The notes below the pieces were generated by a model. The model was not told the DNA's origin. It did not search any database and was given only the letters and a program-made list of their open reading frames with translations. Positions 7,573 through 15,928 of a stretch of 19,583 nt of DNA are shown piece by piece (position 1 is the first letter of the stretch; every line of letters begins with the position of its first letter). The translations under genes and the position numbers were made by a program. The stretch comes from BQJD01 sp964350265 (GTDB lineage Bacteria; Pseudomonadota; Gammaproteobacteria; Arenicellales; CAJQKF01), in assembly GCA_964350265.1 (NCBI GenBank), contig CAYGJZ010000075.1:1-19583 (forward strand), given 5' to 3'.

Positions 7573-8453
7573 CGGTAGTGAATCCGGCGGTCGAGCCCGA
7601 AGAACTGCAGCAGCGCGAGGATGGCCAGCATGCCGAGCAGCACCACCGTCAGGGTGGCGGCGTAGTTGGTGTCGAAGTAGGAGAAAGCGTTCTCGTAGAT
7701 GTAGTAGAGCAACAGGTTGCTGGCATTGTCCGGGCCGCCCTTGGTCAGCACGAACAGGTGATCCACCAGCTTGAAGGAATTGAGCACCGCGTTGATCAGC
7801 ACGAACAGCGTGGTCGGCATCAGCAGCGGGAAGACCACGCGACGGAAGTAGTACCAGCGCGACGCGCCTTCCAGGCGCGCGGCTTCGCGCAGTTCCGGCG
7901 GCAGGTTCTGCAGGGCGGCCAGGTAGAAGATCATGAAGAACCCGGCCTCCTTCCACACCGTCATCACGATGATGGCCGGCAGTACCGTGCCCGGATCGCC
8001 CAGCCAGTTGTGTCCGGCGATGCCGAACACCGCGAGCACCTGGTCGATGAGGCCAATGTCCGGCGAGTAGAAGAACAGCCAGATGTTCGCCACCGCGATC
8101 ATCGGCAGGATGGTCGGCGTGAAGTAGGCCAGGCGCAGCAGGGAGCGGCCGGGCAGGGCGCGGTTGACCAGCAGCGCCATGGCGATGGCCAGGGCCACCG
8201 AGGTGGGAATGGTGCCGATGGCGAACCAGATGTTGTTCGACAGCACCTTCCAGAAAATCGGGTCCTCGATCATCGACTGGTAGTTGCCGGCGCCGATGAA
8301 GCGGGACGGACGGATCGGGTTGCCCTTGGAGAACAGGCTCTCGTAGACCGTGGCCAGCGTCGGGTAGTGGGTGAAGGCGATCAGCAAGATGGCTGCCGGG
8401 GTCAGCAGCAGCCAGCCGTGGACGTGGCGCATCAGGTTGGGGTTGGCGGTCAT
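7569..8453 (-). CDS. ugpA: ABC transporter permease, UgpA/MalF-like
   Basis: This 294-residue membrane protein has a first segment HGWLLLTPAAILLIAFTHY (12-30) followed by about five more, and a typical EAA loop EAARLEGASRWYYFRRVVFP (190-209). Its length matches E. coli UgpA (295 residues). I chose the ATG at 8453. GTG 8510 and ATG 8507, right after the binding-protein stop, would add 18-19 arginine/glycine-rich residues encoded largely across an 11-bp hairpin and look non-coding. No good ribosome site precedes 8453, so expression may be modest relative to the binding protein. The stop overlaps the next permease start by 4 nt. It pairs with the UgpE-like subunit to form the translocation pore. 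Confidence 0.9.
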   Translation of the reverse strand: MTANPNLMRHVHGWLLLTPAAILLIAFTHYPTLATVYESLFSKGNPIRPSRFIGAGNYQSMIEDPIFWKVLSNNIWFAIGTIPTSVALAIAMALLVNRALPGRSLLRLAYFTPTILPMIAVANIWLFFYSPDIGLIDQVLAVFGIAGHNWLGDPGTVLPAIIVMTVWKEAGFFMIFYLAALQNLPPELREAARLEGASRWYYFRRVVFPLLMPTTLFVLINAVLNSFKLVDHLFVLTKGGPDNASNLLLYYIYENAFSYFDTNYAATLTVVLLGMLAILALLQFFGLDRRIHYR

Positions 8454-8471
8454 GCGGTCTGGTCGGCAAGG

Positions 8472-8503
8472 GCCTGCGCGGGCGCCGTGGCTCCCGCGCA
8501 GGC
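8472..8503 (-). repeat. Intercistronic hairpin between binding-protein and permease genes
   Basis: An 11-bp perfect stem (8472-8482 with 8493-8503, core CCTGCGCGGG) closes a 10-nt loop. No T-run follows in the direction of transcription, so read-through is expected. Its position just after the binding-protein stop resembles the structures that protect malE-type mRNA from 3' decay or partly attenuate transcription, so that binding protein exceeds permease. The sequence is certain; the role is inferred. Confidence 0.7.
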
Positions 8504-8510
8504 GCATCAC

Positions 8511-9791
8511 TCAGCGATAGGGCTTGAGCAGCCGGTCGGCACCGGCCTGTGCCTCGGCCAGCGCATCGGCCGGCGACTTGGCACCGGTCAGCGCGGCCTG
8601 GATGGCATCATCCAACAGCTTGCGCGTACGCCCGGTCTGGAAGGTCGACAGTTCGGCCGTGGCGAACTCGAGCTGGTCGCGGGCGACCGCGGCATAGGGG
8701 AACTCCTTGACGTAGTCCTGCAGCGCCGCGGTCTCGTAGGCCGCCGGGCTGACCCCCATGTAGCCGGTCTTGATGGACCATTCGGCGGACCGCTCCGGGC
8801 TGGTCATGAACTTGATCAGCTTCATGGCCGCGGTGCGTTCCTCGTCGGTGGTCTGCTTGAAGATGTAGAAGTTGCCGCCGCCGGTGGGGGTGCCGCGACG
8901 CTTGCTGGCCGGCAGCATGGCGACGCCGAAGTCAAAGGTCGCGTTCTCCTTCACCGTGGTGAGGTTGCCGGTGGAATGCCACATGATGGCGGTCTTGCCC
9001 TCGAGAAAGTTCTGTCGCAGGGTGCCCCACTCGATGGTGCCCTCGGGCATGACCTTGTGGGTAGCGCCGAGGTCACGCCAGAACTCCAGCGCCTCCACCG
9101 TGGCCGGTGCATCGAAGAAGGTGGTATCGCCGGCGCCGTTCATCAGCACCTGGTCGTTCTGCATCGACAGTGCGCCGAACATCCAGTAGGGATAGCCGGT
9201 GGACGGAATCATCACGCCCCACCGGGAACCGTCCTCGGCGGTCAGCTTCTTGCCGGCCTCCACCAGTTCGTCCCAGCTTGCCGGCGGGCTTTCCGGGTCC
9301 AGGCCGGCTTCGCGGAAGGCGTCCTTGTTGTAGTACATGACGATGGTGGAACGCTGGAACGGAATGCCCCAGGTCTTGTCGGCGGTGCGACCGTTCTCCA
9401 TCAGCGTAGGGTAGAAGGAGTCCAGCCACGCCTTGTCCTCGTCGCTCTCGACGATGTCGTCGAAGGCTACGATGGCGTCCTGCTCGATCAGCTCGTAGAT
9501 GTCGATGGAGAACATCACCGACAGCTGTGCCGGCTCACCGGCCTTCAGCGCCGCCAGTGCCTTGATTCGCGCGTCGTTGTAGTTGCCCGCGTAGATGGCA
9601 TTGACCTTGATGTCCGGATTCTCGGCCATGAAGTCGGCGACGATGCCGTCGACGACCTGGGTCAGCGGTCCGCCGACCGCCACCGGGTAGTACATGGTCA
9701 ACTCGGTATCGGCATGGGCGATGGACGCCCCGCTGCCAACGCATGCCGCCAGTGCCAGTGCGGCGGCGGACTTTCGCATCTTCGTCAACAT
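8511..9791 (-). CDS. ugpB: ABC transporter solute-binding protein, UgpB-like
   Basis: This 426-residue family 1 extracellular binding protein begins with a signal sequence. Cleavage after A27 (AHA|DT) gives a soluble periplasmic protein, but LAAC (14-17) also fits a lipobox, so lipid anchoring is possible. UgpB-like features are AENPDIKVNAIYAGNYND, WGIPFQRSTIVMYYNKDAF with GLDPESPPASWDEL after it, GGGNFYIFK, and MTSPERSAEWSIKTGYMGVS, all aligning by eye with E. coli UgpB. The expected ligand is sn-glycerol-3-phosphate or a glycerophosphodiester, though other polyol or sugar phosphates cannot be excluded. A GAGGA ribosome site 8 nt before ATG 9791 supports the start. Hairpins flank the gene on both sides. 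Confidence 0.9.
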   Translation of the reverse strand: MLTKMRKSAAALALAACVGSGASIAHADTELTMYYPVAVGGPLTQVVDGIVADFMAENPDIKVNAIYAGNYNDARIKALAALKAGEPAQLSVMFSIDIYELIEQDAIVAFDDIVESDEDKAWLDSFYPTLMENGRTADKTWGIPFQRSTIVMYYNKDAFREAGLDPESPPASWDELVEAGKKLTAEDGSRWGVMIPSTGYPYWMFGALSMQNDQVLMNGAGDTTFFDAPATVEALEFWRDLGATHKVMPEGTIEWGTLRQNFLEGKTAIMWHSTGNLTTVKENATFDFGVAMLPASKRRGTPTGGGNFYIFKQTTDEERTAAMKLIKFMTSPERSAEWSIKTGYMGVSPAAYETAALQDYVKEFPYAAVARDQLEFATAELSTFQTGRTRKLLDDAIQAALTGAKSPADALAEAQAGADRLLKPYR

Positions 9792-9823
9792 CTCGTCTGT
9801 CCTCGTGGTTGTGTCAGGAATGT

Positions 9824-9856
9824 CGCCGGAGGCCCGGCGGGCACGGTGTGCCGTGC
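9824..9856 (-). repeat. Two adjacent small hairpins between ugpC-like and ugpB-like genes
   Basis: CGCCGG/CCGGCG (9824-9829 with 9834-9839) and GCACGG/CCGTGC (9841-9846 with 9851-9856) form two 6-bp stems with 4-nt loops within the 92-bp gap. Neither is followed by a T-run on the minus strand. They may shield or modulate the transcript ahead of the binding-protein gene. Confidence 0.4.
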
Positions 9857-9883
9857 GCGACCCCGCGGCCGCGCCGGCGGAAT

Positions 9884-10906
9884 TTACCCGGCTGATGTTT
9901 CATCCATGCGATGACCTGCCTGGTTGAAGCGATGCTGGTCGGCGTCGTCCCAGTGCACCTGCAGCCGGTCGCCGATGGCGGCGCGGCTGCGGCCCTCGAT
10001 GCGCGCGAAGATCACCAGTTCCCGGTGTCGCAGGCGCAGTACCGTCTCCGCGCCCATGTAGTCGACGGCGACCACCTCCGCGTCGAGACCGCGGTCGCCG
10101 ATGCGGATCTTCTCCGGGCGGATGCCGATGCTGCTCGCACCGGCGGCCCGGACGATGCTCGGGTCCAGGCCGGTGGCGGGCAGGACGTTCATCGGCGGGG
10201 TACCGAGAAAGCGCGCCACGAACTCGCTGCCGGGTCGTTCGTACAGCACCGCGGGATCGCCGGTCTGCACGATGCGGCCGGCATCGAGCAGGATGACCTG
10301 GTCGGCCATCGACATGGCTTCGGTCTGGTCGTGGGTGACGTAGACCATGGTCAGTTGCAGGCTGCGTTGCAGGTGATGGATCTCGTCGCGCATCTCCGCG
10401 CGCAGCTTGGCATCGAGATTGGAAAGCGGCTCGTCCATCAGGCAGACCGGCTGCTTGGCGACGATGGTGCGGGCCAGGGCCACGCGCTGACGCTGGCCAC
10501 CGGAAAGTTGTGCCGGCTTGCGCTCCAGCAGGGCGTCGAGACCCACCATCTTCGCTGCCTCGGCCAGTCGCTGCTCGCGCTCGGCGGTGTCCACGCGTCG
10601 GACCTTGAGACCGAAGAGGATGTTCTCGCGCACGCTCAGGTGCGGGAACAGGGCATAGGACTGGAAGACCATGGAAACCCGCCGGCGTGCAGGGTCCAGC
10701 CGGGTGACGTCGGTGTCGCCGATGTGCACGCTGCCGCCATCGGCGGTTTCCAGCCCGGCGATCATGCGCAGGATGGTGGACTTGCCGCAGCCGGACGGGC
10801 CCAGCAGCACGGTCAGGGTACCTTCCTCCACGGTGAAGGAGACTTCGTCCACCGCGCGGGTGCTCCCCCACTGCTTGACCAGGCGCTCGATGCGGATGGC
10901 GCTCAT
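9884..10906 (-). CDS. ugpC: ABC transporter ATP-binding protein, UgpC/MalK-like
   Basis: This 340-residue ATPase has all canonical motifs: Walker A GPSGCGKST (36-44), Q-loop Q82, signature LSGGQRQR (134-141), Walker B VCLMDEP (154-160) and H-loop histidine H192 in VTHDQTEAM. About 110 residues after the ATPase domain form a TOBE/MalK-type regulatory region containing GTPPMNVLP and SIGIRPEKIRIG, as in UgpC/MalK proteins. It powers import through the two downstream permeases. The ATG (10906-10904) overlaps the stop of the regulator gene by 4 nt (ATGA), which ties transporter expression to the regulator. The locus order is regulator, ATPase, binding protein, permeases, hydrolase, unlike E. coli ugpBAECQ, where the ATPase is fourth. 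Confidence 0.93.
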   Translation of the reverse strand: MSAIRIERLVKQWGSTRAVDEVSFTVEEGTLTVLLGPSGCGKSTILRMIAGLETADGGSVHIGDTDVTRLDPARRRVSMVFQSYALFPHLSVRENILFGLKVRRVDTAEREQRLAEAAKMVGLDALLERKPAQLSGGQRQRVALARTIVAKQPVCLMDEPLSNLDAKLRAEMRDEIHHLQRSLQLTMVYVTHDQTEAMSMADQVILLDAGRIVQTGDPAVLYERPGSEFVARFLGTPPMNVLPATGLDPSIVRAAGASSIGIRPEKIRIGDRGLDAEVVAVDYMGAETVLRLRHRELVIFARIEGRSRAAIGDRLQVHWDDADQHRFNQAGHRMDETSAG

Positions 10907-11679
10907 CGATCGTCCCCGTCGTCGCAGATGACCAGTTCGCCGCCGGCGCGTTCGATGCGCTGCACGATGGCCTTCGGCGGCCGGGCATTGCAGAACACCT
11001 TGGTAGCCTGCTCGATGGTGCCGCCGCGGACGTGGGCAATGCGTCCGAACTTGCTGTCGTCCAGCACCAGGAAGGTGGTGCGGCTGTTGGCGTGGATCAG
11101 TTGCCGGGCACGCACCTCGTCCTCGTGGAAGTCGAGCAGCGTGCCGCGTTCGTCGACGCCGGCGACGCCGTAGATGCCGTACTCGAACACGTAGGACGAG
11201 AGGAAGGACTCCAGTCCCGGTCCGAGCACGTCGCAGTCGCTGTTGCGCACTGCGCCCCCGGCCACGTGCACGCGGAAGCCGGGATTGGCGCAGGCCAGCA
11301 GGGCGATGTTGAGATTGTTGGTGAAGATGCGCAGGTCACTGTGGCGGAGCAGGGCCCCGGCGACGATCTCCGGCGTGGTGCCGATGCTGAAGGCCACCGA
11401 TACGTTGTCCGGCACGTGGCGGGCAACCTCGCGGGCGATGGCGCGCTTGGCGCCCTGGGCGAGGATCTGCCGGGAGCGATAGGCGATGTTGCCGGTCTCG
11501 GTGGGTTTCTCGATGCCACCGTAGCGGCGACGGGCGAGTCCGTGATCGCACAGCGTGTTGACGTCGCGGCGAATGGTCTGGGTGGTGACGCCGTAGCGCG
11601 CAGCCAGTTCCTCCACCGCGAGGAATCCCTCCTGGCGCAACATCTCGGTGATCTCGGCCTGTCGCTCGGATAGATCCAT
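10903..11679 (-). CDS. glpR: GlpR-like DeoR-family transcriptional repressor
   Basis: This 258-residue regulator starts with a DeoR helix-turn-helix (residues 6-57; recognition helix TTQTIRRDVNTL, then GLARRRYGG). The sensor domain carries IGTTPEIVAGALLRHS (from 99), TNNLNIA, a VAGGAVRNSD segment and LVLDDSKFGR, aligning by eye with E. coli GlpR (IGTTPEAVAHALLNHS, TNNLNVA, VVDHSKFGR). GlpR is released from DNA by sn-glycerol-3-phosphate, so a similar effector is expected. One difference is S98 where E. coli GlpR has Asp before IGTT. It is first in the operon and overlaps the ATPase start by 4 nt. A promoter with two flanking inverted repeats lies 70-125 nt upstream, suggesting autorepression. 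The family is secure; the effector is inferred. Confidence 0.9.
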   Translation of the reverse strand: MDLSERQAEITEMLRQEGFLAVEELAARYGVTTQTIRRDVNTLCDHGLARRRYGGIEKPTETGNIAYRSRQILAQGAKRAIAREVARHVPDNVSVAFSIGTTPEIVAGALLRHSDLRIFTNNLNIALLACANPGFRVHVAGGAVRNSDCDVLGPGLESFLSSYVFEYGIYGVAGVDERGTLLDFHEDEVRARQLIHANSRTTFLVLDDSKFGRIAHVRGGTIEQATKVFCNARPPKAIVQRIERAGGELVICDDGDDR

Positions 11680-11746
11680 GGGGATTTCCGCCTGCCCTCC
11701 ACGTGGTGATGTGCTACCCGATGATTCGTGCCATCGGTGTCAGTAT

Positions 11747-11758
11747 GTTCAATTGAAC
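11747..11758. promoter_or_regulatory. Candidate operator 1 (GTTCAATTGAAC)
   Basis: A perfect 12-bp palindrome lies just downstream of the predicted transcription start of the regulator operon. With its left flank it reads TATGTTC, matching the E. coli GlpR half-site TATGTTCG, although the gap between half-sites is 2 bp shorter here. It shares the core TTCAnnTGAA with operator 2, centred 44 bp away (about four helical turns). Confidence 0.65.
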
Positions 11759-11767
11759 TTTTCAGTG

Positions 11768-11796
11768 AGTATATTCCTCGGGTATCAAGCTTTCAA
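11768..11796 (-). promoter_or_regulatory. Sigma-70 promoter of the regulator/transporter operon
   Basis: On the minus strand, TTGAAA (11796-11791) and TATACT (11773-11768) are separated by exactly 17 bp. This is the best sigma-70-type promoter in the window. Transcription would begin near 11761, giving a leader of about 80 nt before the ATG at 11679. Operator 2 overlaps the -35 and operator 1 overlaps the early transcribed region, a layout expected for repression. Confidence 0.72.
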
Positions 11797-11802
11797 ATGA
11801 AA
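11791..11802. promoter_or_regulatory. Candidate operator 2 (TTTCAAATGAAA)
   Basis: This inverted repeat, TTTCA-AA-TGAAA, is symmetric except at the centre and overlaps the -35 of the regulator promoter. It shares the TTCAnnTGAA core with operator 1. A related half-site, TTTTCAGT, occurs at 11759-11766 and again at 11816-11823. Confidence 0.6.
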
Positions 11803-12239
11803 TTTTTATGACGAGTTTTCAGTCCCTTGCACCATGAATGGGCAGTCGTCCTCCGCCAGGTCGCGGTGCGCCGTCGAGTCCTGGCAGCCATGCCTGGCCG
11901 CCCTGTCGAGGCATCCACCGCTGCCCCGCGCTGCGAACGCGCGTTCTCCCCGTTCTTCCGTCCTGCCGTTCGTCCGCCAGCAAAAACCCGATCGGCGGAA
12001 ACATATTCCGTCACATCGTTCTGTATACTTTCCACGAGTCCGTATTCCGGCCATTGCGACGCGAAGGATTGCGCGACTGGAAGACGGCATAACAAAGACC
12101 AACGTTCACCAAGCAATCCTCTTGAAACGACAAGCGAGATTCTTCTCCTGAAGGGCGGGTAACAGGACCAAGGTTGTACAGGTTGGCGGTGCCGGTTCGG
12201 CGGGCGTGAATCATCACGAGTACACAGCCGGAGTAGAAC
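11803..12239. other. Long leader/intergenic region upstream of the sulfatase gene
   Basis: Together with the operator/promoter segment this makes a 560-bp gap between divergent genes. About 11820-11990 is as GC-rich as the coding DNA and has short open frames on both strands, but none has a convincing ribosome site or recognisable product. TATACT at 12024-12029 is a possible -10 for the sulfatase, without a clear -35, implying a leader of about 200 nt. GGAG at 12230-12233 is the sulfatase ribosome site. I recognise no RNA gene or riboswitch here. Confidence 0.4.
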
Positions 12240-13841
12240 ATGACCATTCGACATGCACGACGGTACGCAGCCGCGTTGGCGACAACGCTGTTGTTCGGCG
12301 CAGGATGGGGCCAGGCATTCGCCCAGGACGCCGACAAGCCCAATATTCTCGTCATCTGGGGTGACGACGTCGGCCAGAGCAACATCAGCGCCTATACCCA
12401 TGGCGTGATGGGCTACCAGACACCCAACATCGATCGCATCGCTGACGAAGGCGTGATGTTCACCGACTACTACGGCGAGCAGTCCTGCACCGCCGGCCGG
12501 TCCTCTTTCATCATGGGACAGAGCGTGTTCCGCACCGGCCTGTCCAAGGTCGGCCTGCCCGGTGCAGATCTCGGCATGCAGGTGGAAGATCCCACCATTG
12601 CCGTGATCCTGAAGGACCAGGGATATGCCACCGGCCAGTTCGGCAAGAATCACCTCGGCGACAAGGACGAACATCTGCCCACCAACCACGGCTTCGACGA
12701 GTTCTTCGGCAACCTGTATCACCTGAACGCCGAGGAAGAGCCGGAGAACGAGGACTATCCGCGCGACTTCACCTTCGCCGACGGCACGACCTTCGAGGAA
12801 CGCTTCGGTCCGCGTGGCGTGATCAAGTCCAGCGCCGACGGACAGATCGAGGACACCGGTCCGCTGACCAGGAAGCGCATGGAAACCGTGGACGACGAAA
12901 CCGTCGCCGCCGCACTGGACTTCATCGAGCGCCAGGAAGCCGCCGGCACGCCGTGGTTCGTCTGGTGGAGCGGGACGCGCATGCATTTCCGAACCCATGT
13001 CAGCGAAGAGAAGATGGCCTGGTGCAAGGAGATGTACCCGCATGCCGACGAGTACTCCTGCGGCATGGTGGAGCACGATGCCCATATCGGCATGTTCCTC
13101 GACAAGCTCGACGAGATGGGCATTGCCGACAAGACGCTGGTGTTCTATTCCACCGACAACGGCCCGCACTACAATTCCTGGCCGGACGCGGCAGCCACGC
13201 CGTTCCGCGGTGAGAAGAACACCAACTGGGAAGGTGGCTGGCGGGTGCCGGCCATGGTGCGTTGGCCGGGCATGGTCGAGCCGGGCTCGATCTCCAACCA
13301 GATCGTGCACCACATGGACTGGCTGCCCACCTTCGCGGCGGTGGCCGGCAAGACGGACATCAAGGAGGACCTGCTCGACGGCTACACCTCCAGTGCCCTC
13401 GGGCGTGACTACAAGATCCACCTCGACGGCTACAACATGCTCGATCACCTGAAGGATCCGGGCGGCACGCCCAGCGGACGCGAGGAGATCTTCTACTTTT
13501 CCGACGACGGCGATCTCACCGCGTTGCGCTTCAACGACTGGAAGCTGGTGTTCATGGAGCAGCGGGTCCCGGGCACCCTGCAGGTGTGGGCGGAGCCCTT
13601 CATCGAACTGCGCCTGCCGTTGATCTTCAACCTGCGTCGCGATCCCTACGAGCGGGCCCAGATCACTTCCAACACCTACTATGACTGGATGCTCGATCGC
13701 GCCTACATGCTGGTGCCGGCGCAGGCCTACGTGGGCAAGTTCCTGGAGACCTTCGAGGCCTATCCGCCGCGGCAGAAGGCGGCCAGCTTCTCCCTGGACG
13801 AGGTCATGGCCAAGCTGAGCACCGCCGCGGGCAACCCCTAG
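12240..13841 (+). CDS. Periplasmic type I sulfatase (arylsulfatase-like)
   Basis: This 533-residue protein has a signal peptide (cleavage near residue 28, AFA|QD), so it is exported. The sulfatase fold starts at NILVIWGDDVGQSN with metal ligands D42/D43. The formylglycine-site motif is CTAGR (C83-R87) within EQSCTAGRSSF, an Ala variant of C-x-P-x-R; C83 must be oxidised to formylglycine by a maturase not present in the window. GKNHLGD (135-141) supplies the Lys/His of the active site, and STDNGPHYNSW the Ca2+ ligands Asp and Asn. It cleaves sulfate esters in the periplasm; the substrate is unknown. A GGAG site 6 nt before the ATG supports the start. It is divergent from the GlpR-like operon and followed 87 bp downstream by a periplasmic phosphatase. 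Confidence 0.92.
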   Translation: MTIRHARRYAAALATTLLFGAGWGQAFAQDADKPNILVIWGDDVGQSNISAYTHGVMGYQTPNIDRIADEGVMFTDYYGEQSCTAGRSSFIMGQSVFRTGLSKVGLPGADLGMQVEDPTIAVILKDQGYATGQFGKNHLGDKDEHLPTNHGFDEFFGNLYHLNAEEEPENEDYPRDFTFADGTTFEERFGPRGVIKSSADGQIEDTGPLTRKRMETVDDETVAAALDFIERQEAAGTPWFVWWSGTRMHFRTHVSEEKMAWCKEMYPHADEYSCGMVEHDAHIGMFLDKLDEMGIADKTLVFYSTDNGPHYNSWPDAAATPFRGEKNTNWEGGWRVPAMVRWPGMVEPGSISNQIVHHMDWLPTFAAVAGKTDIKEDLLDGYTSSALGRDYKIHLDGYNMLDHLKDPGGTPSGREEIFYFSDDGDLTALRFNDWKLVFMEQRVPGTLQVWAEPFIELRLPLIFNLRRDPYERAQITSNTYYDWMLDRAYMLVPAQAYVGKFLETFEAYPPRQKAASFSLDEVMAKLSTAAGNP

Positions 13842-13867
13842 GCAGGCGTCGTCGTCGCATCGTCGTG

Positions 13868-13900
13868 CCGGTCCGCGTCCGCATGCCGGGCGCGGACCGG
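13868..13900 (+). repeat. Hairpin between sulfatase and HAD phosphatase genes
   Basis: CCGGTCCGCG (13868-13877) pairs perfectly with CGCGGACCGG (13891-13900) over a 13-nt loop, within the 87-bp gap. No T-tract follows, so it is more likely to modulate or stabilise the message than to stop it. Confidence 0.55.
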
Positions 13901-13928
13901 GCACGTCATTCATAGCGGGGGTCCACCC

Positions 13929-14894
13929 ATGAAAATCGTGTTCCTGATCCTGGCGGGTCTGTGTTCGGCGAGTGCCGTTGCCAACGGCCTGCCGTCCTGG
14001 CGCGATGGTGACGCCAGGGCAGCCATCGTGTCCTTTGTCGAGCGGGTCAGCACGCACGGTGGCGCGGAGTTCGTGCCTGCCCGCGAGCGGATCGCCGTGT
14101 TCGACAACGACGGCACGTTGTGGGCCGAACAGCCAGCCTACTTCCAGTTGCTGTATGCCGTGGACCGCGTGCGCCAGATGGCCGACCAGCATCCCGGGTG
14201 GAAGGACCAGCAGCCGTTCAAGGGCGTGCTGGAAGGCGACATGAAAGCGGCCCTCGCCGGCGGCGAGAAGGCCATCCTGGAACTGGTGATGGCCAGCCAT
14301 GCCGGCATCACCACCGAGGCCTTTGCCGAATCGGTGTCCACCTGGTTGACCACCGCGCGTCATCCGGTCAGCGGGCGTCCGTTCACGGAGATGGTCTACC
14401 AGCCCATGCTGGAATTGCTCGACTACCTGCGTGACCACGATTTCCAGGTCTACATCGTGTCCGGCGGCGGCATCGATTTCCTGCGCGTGTTCGCCGAAGA
14501 CGTCTACGGCGTGCCCCCGAACCAGGTGGTCGGCAGCAGCGTCAAGACCCGCTACGAGGTGCGCGACGGCAGGCCGGTGCTGGTGAAGATTGCCGAGATC
14601 GACTTCATCGACGACAAGGCGGGCAAGCCGGTGGGCATTCACCAGCATATCGGTCGACGCCCCATCGCCGCATTTGGCAATTCCGACGGCGACCTGCAGA
14701 TGTTGCAGTGGACCACCGCCGGCGATGGCGCACGTCTCGGCCTGCTGGTGCACCACACCGATGCGGAACGGGAGTGGGCCTATGACCGCGATTCGCACAT
14801 CGGTGGTCTGGACAAGGCACTGGACCTGGCCGGCGACGTCAACTGGATCGTGGTCGACATGAAGAACGACTGGACCCGGGTTTTTCCCGAGTAA
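13929..14894 (+). CDS. Periplasmic HAD-superfamily phosphatase
   Basis: This 321-residue protein has a signal peptide with likely cleavage after A18 (AVA|NG). HAD motif I is FDNDGTLW (nucleophile D59, general acid D61), motif II is the Ser in YIVSGGG, motif III is a Lys in the DDKAGKPVG region, and motif IV is GNSDGDLQM. The pattern fits the phosphoserine-phosphatase-like HAD group (PF12710 type) with a helical cap between motifs I and II. The expected reaction is hydrolysis of a phosphomonoester in the periplasm, with Mg2+; the substrate is unknown. It follows the sulfatase in the same direction and precedes moxR by 61 bp, so the three may be co-transcribed. A dehalogenase role is unlikely given the DxDGT motif. 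Confidence 0.88.
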   Translation: MKIVFLILAGLCSASAVANGLPSWRDGDARAAIVSFVERVSTHGGAEFVPARERIAVFDNDGTLWAEQPAYFQLLYAVDRVRQMADQHPGWKDQQPFKGVLEGDMKAALAGGEKAILELVMASHAGITTEAFAESVSTWLTTARHPVSGRPFTEMVYQPMLELLDYLRDHDFQVYIVSGGGIDFLRVFAEDVYGVPPNQVVGSSVKTRYEVRDGRPVLVKIAEIDFIDDKAGKPVGIHQHIGRRPIAAFGNSDGDLQMLQWTTAGDGARLGLLVHHTDAEREWAYDRDSHIGGLDKALDLAGDVNWIVVDMKNDWTRVFPE

Positions 14895-14955
14895 CACCAG
14901 GCTCGCAGCGTGGACGTCGTCCGGGCCGTGGCAGCGTGAACAGCAAGGGGGGAGC

Positions 14956-15924
<969 letters not shown>

Positions 15925-15928
15925 ACCC

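Noticed and set aside
8454..8510. Longer UgpA-like protein starting at 8510 or 8507
   Set aside because: The extra residues are encoded across a hairpin and are unlike permease N-termini; the length from 8453 matches the family.
7368..9914. Plus-strand open frame of 848 codons opposite the permease and binding-protein genes
   Set aside because: It is the complement of well-recognised transporter genes and its translation (Q/H/V/R/G-rich) has no recognisable domain.
11819..12004. Possible 61-residue minus-strand gene in the 560-bp gap
   Set aside because: It has an ATG but no ribosome site and an arginine/glycine-rich translation typical of non-coding GC-rich sequence.
12122..12150. TTGAAA at 12122-12127 as a -35 box for the sulfatase
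   Set aside because: No acceptable -10 hexamer lies 16-18 bp downstream.
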